Shown one piece after another: positions 48,901 through 60,900 of a DNA stretch of 64,000 nt. The notes beneath the pieces are model-generated. The model saw nothing but the letters and a program-made list of their open reading frames with translations, was not told the origin of the DNA and did no database searches. The position numbers and the translations under genes are program-made. This DNA comes from Anolis sagrei (taxonomy: Eukaryota; Chordata; Lepidosauria; Squamata; Anolidae). The DNA is taken from the NCBI RefSeq assembly GCF_037176765.1, contig NC_090022.1, forward strand, positions 231,257,117-231,321,116, read 5' to 3'. Within the stretch, counting starts at the first letter, position 1. Each line of letters begins with the position of its first letter.

Positions 48901-51900
48901 TTCCAAGGGAGAAAGGGAAGGTTTCTCCTTCACCTTTTTTACCTCAGAAAAAAGACTCATTGGATGGACGTGTCCAAAAGCTTGGCCCAAAGCCCCTGGT
49001 CAAGGCATTTTTTACTACCAGTTCTTAGGTTTATTACCCCTGAGTCTTATTCTTTATGTTCAGACCACCCTGAATAGAATTGTGAAGATCTCAGGCGCCT
49101 TCATTCCAGTTCTTTGGCACCATAGGAAGGTCTTGTCCTTCAATTTAAGCCACTGAACTGGGGTTGTGGTTTGCTCCGGCATCCATAGCCATTGAGAGAG
49201 AGGGAACAGGAAAAGCTTCTCAGCTTATTACTCCTAGGACCCTGGACTTTAGAATTTATAAAGTGGTTTTCCCAGTTGAAACATTACATTTGTGCCTAAG
49301 AAAGAAAACTAATTATAATCAATAAACACCATTTCGAGTCACTTGTTGTGTTCTGGTCCTTGGGAGTTCCAGTTTCCCTAAAGGAGGGCAAGAAGCAATC
49401 CCCTGGGGAAAGCAGTCACGTCCATGCCTCTTTCTCTATAGACCCAGGCGCGACGGCACAAAAAGAGTTTTAAAAACCATTTTTTTTCTCCAGAAAAGTG
49501 CATTGCTGTTGCAAGTTCCATAACTGCTAGGCAGCACAGCTGATTATGAGGGATGATGGGTGTCGTAATCCAACAACTGCCTACCCCCAAGTTTAAATTA
49601 CAGCTGTAACACTTCTCTTTCACTACACTTTTGAAATGGGTGCTTTTCAGGTAAGTAGTATCTGCTATAAGACTGTAACTACAGAATCAAATGTGAAGAT
49701 AATATAATTCTACAAAAGAATCATTCCTTCCCAATGTAATATGTGTGACACCATTAAATCATCTCATTGGGTGGTAATACATTGTCACACATTAATTAAT
49801 CTATCTGTTTGCATGGTTGATATGTGTTTTAATTGCATATATGTTTAGATTGTTTATATTTTGATGAGACGTGTTTTATTGTTTTATTTACCTGTGCGGC
49901 ATTGAATTTTTGCCGGATTTGTAGGCTGCCTTGAGTCCTCTTTGGGATCGAGAAATGAAGTAAGTAAATAAATAATAAGGTACCTTGAGTTCCTTTAGAA
50001 TAAAAAAATGTTCTCAGCAAACTGAGGCTTGTCTATATGGTGACTGCAAAATACACTATTTTCAAAATAAAAATACTGGACATGTTACTTTCAAGTATTA
50101 TCACCTAGAATACAACAATGGATTAAAACTAAGGTTTCCCTTCAATTAGTTTAACATTATTAAGGGAATTATCTTAGCCTAGTTTTTTGAAGTGAACAAT
50201 AAGACATATAACACCATTAACTGTGAGAAGAATTCAGAGCATAGAGTGAAAGTAAGACATAAGTTGTTCAGCAGAGCACAAGATGTAGTTAAAAAGAGAA
50301 ATACAGGAAAATGTGAACTGTGCAAAAGAATCACAAGGAGTCAAACCTCCTTAATGCCATCTAAATGACAAAATATTACCCTAGTTGTCATTAACATAAT
50401 AAATCAGAGGTCACATTTAGATCTGTTCAGGACAGCAGCAACAAAAATGTAGAACAGAGTAATATCAAAGTTTCACTCTACCTAAGAGCAACTGAGGGTC
50501 TCCAAGATGGGAGATAGGCAGCTATAAATGAAATAAATGAAAAATAGATGATTTCACTAACACTCTAATCCTATAAATGCTATTTGGAAGGAATGCCTAA
50601 GATTCCAATAGCCCTTAGTCACAAGTAAGCGGTTTTGAATATTTGCATTCTTATACACTTGATCTCCCTCAGTGCCCACCATTCACAATTCATCTTACTT
50701 ACAATTGAGAATCAAACCAAAATAACATAAATTAGCTTATCAGATCCCAAATTATTGAAGAATTTATCAAGACAATCAAGGTGACCAAATCCCTTTCATA
50801 CCAACATGGAAGAAACACTCACACAGACATATACACATACTTCTTTGGCACAAACAAAATATCCAAGCAAAAAAGAGGGGAGAGAGAAAGAAAAGGATAC
50901 ACTTTTCCGATAATTGCTTGGCAGTTGTCAAAGGAAGATTCAAAGGTAATTTGGATTCATTGATCATAATAGCCTCTTTTTGCCTTATGAAACCAGCTAG
51001 AGAAGTTAAATGAAGTCTTGCAAACAAAACAAATGAAAAGCCAGTGGAAGCTTGGTGCAGGTGTTTGTGGAAGAGCTGAGAAGGTGAGCGACTGTAGAGA
51101 ATGCAACAGTGACACTTACACAGTGGCTCTCTCAAGGGAGGGAGGTCCTGCTGGACCTATTTTCTTAAACCATCTAGACAGAATAGCAGGTTGGGAAGAA
51201 GGGAGCCACACACAATCCACCAGATGACAATGCTACTCAGGGTAGAGACCAGCATAGCTAGCAGACATCTAAAAAGGAGGGAGGGTGGGGAGGAAGAGAT
51301 GAACATGATGTCAACGGGAAAAATCAAGAATTTTAGAAATGAGTGGTATAACATTTCAGCCAGCAGTTGCAGTTCAAAATGGAAAATGTTGATCAGTGTT
51401 CATTAGGAAATATACTTCCTGCTATGCTGTTTTTCAAAGGTTTCTTTTAAGGGAATCTTTTCTCTTTCCTTTAAATATCTCCAGACTATGGCAATTATTC
51501 TGCTGATAATCTTCCACCTCAAAAAGTTGTCTCAGTGGAAAGTCAAACCTAGAACTCTTGAAATTGCATTTTAAAACTCCCACAAAATGTGTTGTTAATA
51601 GCTTTTTGTAGGAGGAACAACAAATATACTTTATTAGTATATCTTATCTAACATATATACCCATGCGCACACAGACACAGACACATTTTACACAACACAC
51701 ACTACAGAGGGATCTGTACACAAAACATAAAACAGATGGACCTGTTGCTTTTTAATTTTCAAAAATTTAAGTTGCTGTGAGGTTTTTGGGCTGTATGGCC
51801 ATGTTCCAAAAGCATTCTCTCCTGACCTTTCTCCTGCATCTATGACAGACATTCTCAAAGGTTGAGGGGTCTATTGGAAACTAGGAAAATTGGGTTTATA

Positions 51901-54900
51901 TATCTGTGGAATGTCCAGGGTGGGAGAAAGAACTCTTCTCGGTTTGAGACAGGTATGAATGCTGCAATTGGCTACTTTGATTAGCACTGAATGGCCTTGC
52001 AGCTTAAAAGACTGGCTGCTCCTGCCTGGGGGAATTCTTTGATTCCCCCCATGTTTTAAGCAACACTAAAAAAAAATAGGGGAATTCCATACACAAAACG
52101 ATCAAGGCCAGCTAGCACCTCCCAAGAAAGAATTTCCCCAGGCAGCAACCAGCTAGGCTTTGAAGCTGCAAGGCCATTCAATGCTAATCAAGGTGGCCAA
52201 CTGCAACATTCACACTTGCCTCAAACAGACAAGAGTTCTTTCTCCCACCCTGGACATTCCACAGATATATAAACCTCACTTGCCTAGTTTCCAAAGACCC
52301 CACAACCTCTGAGGATGCCTGCCATAGATGTGAGCGAAATGAGAGAATGCTTCTGGAACATTAACTTTTCGTGATTCCAGCTGCCACGAAAGGCTTTGAC
52401 AACACACTTTCAAAAGCTTATTTTGAAAGCATGGCTATATTTGACCTGATGTGCCTTTACATCCTAACTGTACTAGAATTGCGAAGAACTAAAATTGCGA
52501 AGAATATAATCCACCCTAGCATAAGCAACCTACTTTGGCCAAAATTGTCTTAAATTGGAAAACTAATCTAGAAGAGATTGTTAATGTAGACAACACTTCT
52601 TTAAAAATACGTTGTGACGGAGGAGAGTTTAGGTGTTGGTGTATTAAGTGGGCCTATTAAGTATGGAATCAGCACCTAACAGTAGCAAAGAGGAGGAATT
52701 GCTGGTGATAAGGAAACAGACAAAATGAAAAAACTGAAGTATTAAGGTGAAAGACACAGTGAAAAAACTTAAAAAGAATTTGAAGCAGTGAAACAGCATG
52801 TGCTACTTTAAGTTACATAAAATATGCCTAAGTCAACCTTCAAAAAAGTGGCAAAGAGGCTTTGACATTTACAAAAGAAAAAAAATAAAATTAACTTACG
52901 TTAGTGGAATTGAGTTTATTTTTGACTGCCTTCTACTTTTCAGGGCACGAAGCTTGTCCCCCTGTGTAACTGTGTCTTCTTCATCGCTGTACTGTAAACA
53001 AATGGAATGCCATTGCAATTATTTACGGTAAAATATCATTATTGAAACTTCAACGCATTCTATATTATGAGTAAACAAATGAACTTTTAAAAATTAAAAT
53101 ATCAACAGATTTTATGAAACTCTTTTCAGTATTATTATTATTATTAAACTTTATTTGTACCCCACTAGCATCTCCCGAAGTACTCGATGCGGCTTACAAA
53201 GGCCAAGGCCTCAACACACAATATAACAATACAAAACCTAAGGCAAATTAAAACAATTAAAGCAATATAAACAACAAGCAATAAACAATACACTAAACAC
53301 AATAAAACTGGGCCGGGCCAGAGTAATGGGTACAGGATTAAAAGTGCTGATGTGACAGGAGGTATATAAGGCTTATAGGACAAGTGCAGAGTGCAATGTG
53401 CAGCAATCTTAGTTCTAATAAAGTGCTTATAGGACTTGGTATTGGAGATTTCCTAATCTGGGAAGGCACATCAGAACAGCCAGGTCTTCAAGTTCTTTCT
53501 GAAGACTGCCAATGTAGGGGTCTGTCTAAGATCTTTGGGGAGGGTGTTCCAGAGTCGGGGGGGGGGCACCACGGAAAAGGCCATGTCTCGTGTCCCCACC
53601 AAACGTGCTTGCGACGCAGGCGGGATCACGAGCAGGGCCTCTCCAGATGACCGAAGTGAACGTGTGGGTTCATAGACGGAGATGCAGTCACGCAGGTAGG
53701 ATGGTCCCAAACCATTCAGGGCTTTGTAGGTAAGCACCTGCACCTTAAATTGGGCTCGGAAAATAAACGGTAGCCAGTGGAGCTCCTTGAACAGAAGGGT
53801 TGACTTCTCTCTGTAAGGGGCCCCAGTTAACATCCTGGCTTGTGCTTTTCTTTATTCAGCAATTTAGAAATTGGTGCAAGTATCAGATTAAGATTTTCAG
53901 CAATTTAACCTCACCTGTAGAAGACTCTTTTATCTTGCTTATTAGATGTCTATTTTCCTCTACTCTGAACATTATACATATCAATAATAAGAATACAAAG
54001 AAACATACAAAAGGAATCTAATTAATTTTGCTTTATTATGCCCACTATTTTATAAGAACATTCTAATATTTGCAACAGCACAACTTTCGGTTGATTACCG
54101 GTTCAGACTCTTTCCTGCTGGCATTCTGACTTTTTGAATCATTAATTTTAATGTCATCTACTCCTGAAAGAATTTTTGTAACAGTAATGCTGTCGGTCTT
54201 CCTCAACTTTGCACGGTAAATATCCCCTTCCAACCAAAGTTCCGGCTGTTTCCTATTGAGAAGAGAACATGAGTTAAAAATCTATCAATTTAATGAATGT
54301 TTAGGAAGCAAATCTATTCCAACTAAAGAAGAGCCACTAAATACATGGAAATTTTTGTAAATCAGCATGCTCATAATTGAGACTACTACAATTCTCACAG
54401 AGACTAATATTTTAATTTAGCCCTAAATTTATAACCCAACCTACAAGCGTAATGAGGCTGCTTTAAAATATTGTACATGCTCTTACGTGAACTTGACTAT
54501 GGTATAAAATCATCTTGAAAGGTCATGTAGTATATCTCTCACGTTACATCAAACTGTGGGCTGTTTGCACACTTGCAATAGGGCAGCTCTTTGCTAGTGG
54601 AAAAGGAGATGATTTTGTCCCTCCTACATTATGTCTACATGGCGAGATTAAACTCCCTCTGAAACTGTAAAGGAGACCGCATAGAAAATTATTATTAAAA
54701 TTACTCTGTATACTTCTATTAGCAAAGGGCTCTGGTGGTTCAAATGTCTGCCTGCAAACAGAATGGCACAGTTGGTGCAACTCATGACTATTAAGAATAA
54801 TGCTAAATTTCCATCTTGATAGTTTTATTGAAAAGCTGAAGAGAAATTTCAGATAGCCTTGGGCTCTTTATGGCTCTAAAGCCAGCACCCAAGTTATGAA

Positions 54901-57900
54901 CAGATTTGTTTTTTAGTTGAATTTGTATGTAAGTCAGAAAGGTAGTTTTTTAAAAAAAAACTCCAGTCAAATATATACAGTGAAGCCTTGACTTACAAGC
55001 CACCCATATTGTGAGTTTTTTGAGGTACGAGCTGTGACTTAGTGTCCAGGATGAGGAAGAAGCAGAGAATCTGCATGGAGGGAGGCATTAATTGTGGGTT
55101 AAAAAAGGCACAGATAACCTCCCATCAGTTTCTGTCTATCTAATTTGGATGGCTGATAATTTTTGTTTTCTTAAAAGTACATTTTACATATTATTGGTTA
55201 TTTATAAAGTACATTTTTCTTATTTAAAAATACATAACAAAAATGGTGTAGGTTTTTTTGGGGGGGGGGGGCGGGGATGACAGATTCAATGAGAAATTTG
55301 CTTTGAGATAAGTGATTTGAGTTAAGAGCTCATCGTGAATATATTAAACTCTTAAGTCAAGGCATCTCTGTGTGTGTACACATATGTGTGCATGAATGCT
55401 TTGGATAGCATAGGAAATGGTTAACATCCATGTTAACAGGGGTTCTCTGTGCTCCTGTTCAGAAGATCTCACCTCACTTTCTGTCTCTGTGATCATTGGA
55501 TTTTGAAAAATGTGGCTTGTTGTGGTAACAAGGTGTGGTGATAAAGCTTCAGTGGAGACACCTTTTCCCCAGGAAAACTCTTTTAGGAGTTAATTTCCCT
55601 TCCTGCGGATAGATTTTTCTTACTTTCTGTTGTCTCACTCTCCATTCTTAACTATGAGTTGTTTGTAAGTTGGATATTTAGACCTCATGGACTGCCTGTA
55701 ATTATAAATGTTTTCAAGGTTTCTGATTATACTAGATTCTAAGTGAAACAAGGCAGAATGGAAAGCATACTCTGACTGGTTTAAACATCACAATAATAAA
55801 CTAGCCTTGTGGAAGACCTTGATTTTAATTCATTAGATGCTTGGTCTTTCCATGCTGGTGATTAAAACAGCTAAATAAAACACGAACTTTGTCTCTAACC
55901 CAAGAAACCAAAAAACATTTCCAAAATTTATTCTGGCTTATGGGGGGAAAGACAATTCAAAGTAATAGGTCCTATTAGGTTATGGATATCGCATGAAGCA
56001 AATTTCAGGAGGAAGGTTTGCATTTTGTTTAGCTTTTTCCACTTACATCATGAGTGATCAACATGCTGGCCCAGTCATAGCAAGCCAGAAAAACACTTGC
56101 CTGAATGGATTTCCAGCTAGCAGAAGGCAGGTCAGGTAGAAGGGAGGGGGCATGAAGGTGCTGCAAAAGGTGTGTGTGTACATGTTGCCTTGATGGCAAA
56201 TCGATAGAGTCATTACCAGAACAGGGTTAAATGTTGGCTATGATTTTGCCAATTCAATGACATTTGGTAAATATCTACAGGAATATTTACAATATTTCAG
56301 GTTGGTGAGTACCCCAAGTATCTTTGAGATCATTCCAATGTCCTTCAGCAGCTCAAGGCCTACAGATGGGTGGGAGAGGGTATTACTTTTGAGACCCTTT
56401 CCCTCCACAAACATTCAAACTTCAGAGGCACTGGATATGGAGTGGCACTGAAAGTTTCTTTGAGTTTGCACTGATGCAGGCCTGAGAAAGAGGTGTACCT
56501 TCATCTTTTATCTCCCAATTATGGTTCAAGGTCTACTCACACATCTGTTTCTTCATGCTTGCTGCCTTGTTGAGTGGAATTCCAATAGAAACTTTTCTCC
56601 ATCACAGATTCACATTAATATTAACTGTTAAAATATGGCCCTACTTGAATATCATTTCTTGCATTCATTTCTCTGGTTGTATTCTTTAGACATCTAAAGG
56701 CCCTCTTTCTATCGTATATCAGACTGTGAACATTAATGATTGGGTGGAAAGAATCAGAGAAATAAACAGCTCTGATAAGATACCGCTGACTGTAGGTTGC
56801 TTGCACCACAGCTTCTGATTAGTAAGAATTCAATGTTTCCAAGTTATTTAACCTACTATATCCAGTAAAGAAGGATGGTCTTTAGAAATTTGTGTGAAAC
56901 CAAGGCCTAAGTACACAGATCGCTACTCATTTCATTGCTGAGTCAAGTTATCTAAGCATTTGTCTTTACTTACTCTAACAAGAAGTGCTGCTGTGCTCCA
57001 ATCACAGAACCAGGTCTGCAAATCCTAATCCAAGCAATACATTCGGCAGCTGTCATTCTGTAATGCTTCATCATATAGCAGGCAATCAGGGTGCCCGTTC
57101 TGCCAAGTCCAGCTGTATAGAAAACAAAGACATTAAGTTGTATGTGCTTACTTACAGGAAGACCCTCTTTCTAGGAGTGGAAAGTGCATGGCTTTCCAGA
57201 TGTTGCTGGAGTGAAATTGCTCTTCAGTTGAGTCACCAAAACCAACTTGGAGATGCAGCCTAAAAAAAGATAAGTCCTAAAATTGTAGTATGTCCTGTCC
57301 CCATGTGAACAAACTGGATTGTTAAGATAACTTGGATAGATAAGTTAAGATAAGCTCTTCAGAACAAGAAGCCCCTGGCATCTCAAGTCACCTAGTTGGG
57401 GCAGGGCGTGCAGCTCAGTAGCAGAACATGAACTGCAAAAAACCCCAAATAAACCCAAATGCTGATTTAATCCACAACACAAACTCAAAGTAGAACATTT
57501 AGAAGTTCTGCATAAACCAGAGGTAGGCAGCTGTCAAAGGTTAGGGGACTCTATTACCTCCCCAGAGGAGCTTGGTCGGCCACACCTTCCCCTCCTCAGT
57601 AACTTCAGCTTTTTAAAAGAGATTTTAGGTTTTATCAATCTTCTTAAAGATACAATCTGAAATATTTCCGAAGTGGCCAAATCTGATTAGGCCATATAGA
57701 AGGGACAAATGATAAAAGACCACTAATCAGAACTAATCATTTGTATACCTTTGCAGTGAACTGCTATAGCACCTTCAGCATTTTCACAAATATTTAGGAA
57801 TGTTCTGACGATAGTATCACTTGGTATACTCCCATCAGCAAAGAAGAGATCATAGTGTTCAAAGCCTCCATCTCGAAACCTTCTTGCATCATAGACTTTC

Positions 57901-60900
57901 TTGTTCAGGCGGATTACAGTGGTAATATTATGTCTTCTGAAGTAGGGAAAATAAGCCTCAGGAGCATGATGTGGAAAACCTGGAAGGAAATGGAGAAAAA
58001 AAGATGTATATTAGGTAAAGGTAAAGGTTCCCCCTTGACATTAAGTCTAGTCGTGTCCGACTCTGGGGAGTGGTGCTCATCTCCGTTTCTAAGCCAAAGA
58101 GCCAGCATTGTCCATAGACGCCTCCAAGGTCATGTGGCCATTACCTTCTTGCCGGAGCAGTACTTATTGATCTACTCACATTTGCATGTTTTTGAACTGC
58201 TAGGTTGGCAGAAGTTGGGGCTAACAGTGGGAGCTCACCCTGCTCCCCAGATTCAAACCACTGACCTTTTGGTCAGCAATTTCAGCAGCTCAGCGGTTTA
58301 ACCCACTGTACCACTGGGTTACATTTTTTAATGAAAGGATTCTCTCCATCTTCTCTAGGGAGAATGGGAAACATTCCTGTGCCCCGAGGATGTTTTAAGA
58401 CCATGAGTACCCTTTTTGTCAACCTGGATGTAAGCCAGGAGTTGTCTTCTTGGTTGAAAAAAACCTCTTCTAAAACAGCCCGTAGCCCCCAAAATACAGG
58501 GAAATTGCCTCTCATGGCCACTAGGTGGCATAGTGAACCTTGTGTCTGTGTTTTGAAAGTAAAAATATTATGATTTTATCGTTATTGTATACTGTCTTAA
58601 TTGTTTTTACTGTATTCTTATGTTTTGATATTGACTGTAAACCACCCTGAGTCGCCTGCGGGCTGAGAGCGGCAGTATATAAATGTAGCAAATAAATAAA
58701 TAAATAAATAATGAAGGATGAGACTTCCAAGGAAAGTATCACAAGCCAGATATTTGTCCACCTATTATGTAGATTTTCTACACATTCCAAGGAAGTTTTC
58801 AGTCAGTTCTCTCCCCAAGCCAGACTTCCAAGTTAGAATGAAAAGAAACTGAAATTATCTCCCATTATTTTTTTGACAGCGTGGGGATTCCCTTCATGAC
58901 TTTACTCACTTCCTTCTGCCCCATGCAATGAAGGGAAGAAAAGCTAATCAAGTTATCACCAGGGATTTGCAAGCACCAGCTGACAATGGTTCACTCTTCC
59001 TCATCACACACATTAGAGAGGGGAAGGAGGAATTAAGCTGAACCCTGATCTTGTCTCCAACACCATCCAACCAACAAGGAGCTGTACTGGGAAGAGAATC
59101 CAGCCCCAGCTTGCTGCCTTTCCCAAGCTTGTACTGCTTGGTATAAACATACCATTTTCAATTCGACTTCTTGAATGTGGTCCACTGAAGGCAAGGAATT
59201 TTTTGGGTATTATCCAGTTAAAGTCTCCATTTTCTGCTTTCTGTCAAGAAAAGAAAACCATTGTTCAGTTCACCCCTAAAACACCCTGACATCTGTTGCA
59301 TTTGCTTCAGTGAACAAAGTGAAGATGACAAGGAATGCTGATGTACGATTTGCAGTATAAGAATGTGTAATTTCAATTTCATCTGGGATTATAAAACCAC
59401 ATGCTCTCACACTGTCATGCGACAGCCTTTAAGTGTATTGAAACATCTTTTTGTTATTTACCTTACTTTCCTTGACTCCACATATTTAGATATAGACTAT
59501 CTTGAAAACAGAAAAAATCAAGAGCTATAAGTAATGCATGCCAATTTTATACAAAGGCAGTATCAGTAGTAATTAAAAATGACAACAATCAAATAGAATT
59601 GTACGTACCTCATAATGTTCATATTCGTCGATATCAAATGTGTTGAAATCAAGGAAGCCGTACTGCAAAGCCTAAGAACCCATAAAAGGGGAAATTAAAC
59701 TTGTAGAAGTCTTGTAGTATAATTAGGCATGTCTCATTTACCATCAGTATATTACCTTCCCAGTCTGAACTAAAACTCCATGGCTGAATACTATTGATTA
59801 ATCCTAAAGAGAGTAGAACTAACTGAATCAACTGAGGGCCCTTCTACATCCACATTATCTGCTTTGAACTGGATTATCTGAGTCTACATTGCCAGATAAT
59901 CCAGTTCAGAGCAGATAATATGGATTTTATAAAACTGTGTAAAAGGAACCTGAAGGCTCTTCCAGACAGGTCCTATATTCCAGGATCTGATCCCAGGTTT
60001 TCTACTTTAAACTGAATTATATGAGTCCACACTTCCAGATAATCTGGGATAAAGAGAAAACCTGCAATCAGATCCTGGGATATACAGCCTGTTTGGAAGG
60101 GCCCTGAGTCAGCATTCAACAAAATATTTTATAGGTCTGTTCCACCTGCAACTAATTCTAAGGTTTCCAAACCTTGACAGGTCAGAAATTAACAGCTCAA
60201 TTTATTCAATTCTTTGATCCAAACAACTTCACATATCTAAGTCCAAACAACTTGGTAGCCGAAATTAAAACATTTTTTATTACTAATGGGAATAAGGGAG
60301 CATTCAAAAAGAAACAACCAAGAGGTTATTGGTGGTCTGATGGAATGGTCTTTGCTTTGAAATCCACTCTCTTTTTTCTAAACCACTTCCATGTCACTTT
60401 GGCTTTGCTTACGATCATGTCATTCTGGAAGATGAACATTTCAGTACCAAGTTCCTATAGAAATTGCCTTCTCTTCAGCATCCTTCATTTTGGTCTTAAT
60501 CCTGAACATTGCACCAGTGTCTACTAAGGAAAAACATCCCCATTACAAGCTGATGCAACCACCACATTTCATTGTGGAGATTGTGTTCTCAAAGTAATAA
60601 GTCGTGTATCTTTTCGTCATGTATGACAATTTTGGCAAGGTCAAAAAAACTAAACAAGAAGACCAGAGAAAAATTTCTCACATATGTGTAGTATCTCCCG
60701 CATGCCTTTTTGCAGGTTCTATAGGAGTCTTATGTGGATTTTATTCATCAAAGGCTATTTCCTCACCATGCTTCCAAAAAGCACAGCTTGGTGTATTGTC
60801 TGAGTGAAAGTTATCGCATGGATAGTTTCTGTCAACTCAAATGTAAATGTCTCTCATGCCATCAAAATTATCATCAGTCTCTTTGTTTCTTCTTGAATGT

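Noticed and set aside
53471-53833. 120-codon minus-strand frame as a host gene
   Set aside because: It matches the same conserved L2 C-terminal block and is followed by a LINE 3' UTR and tail.
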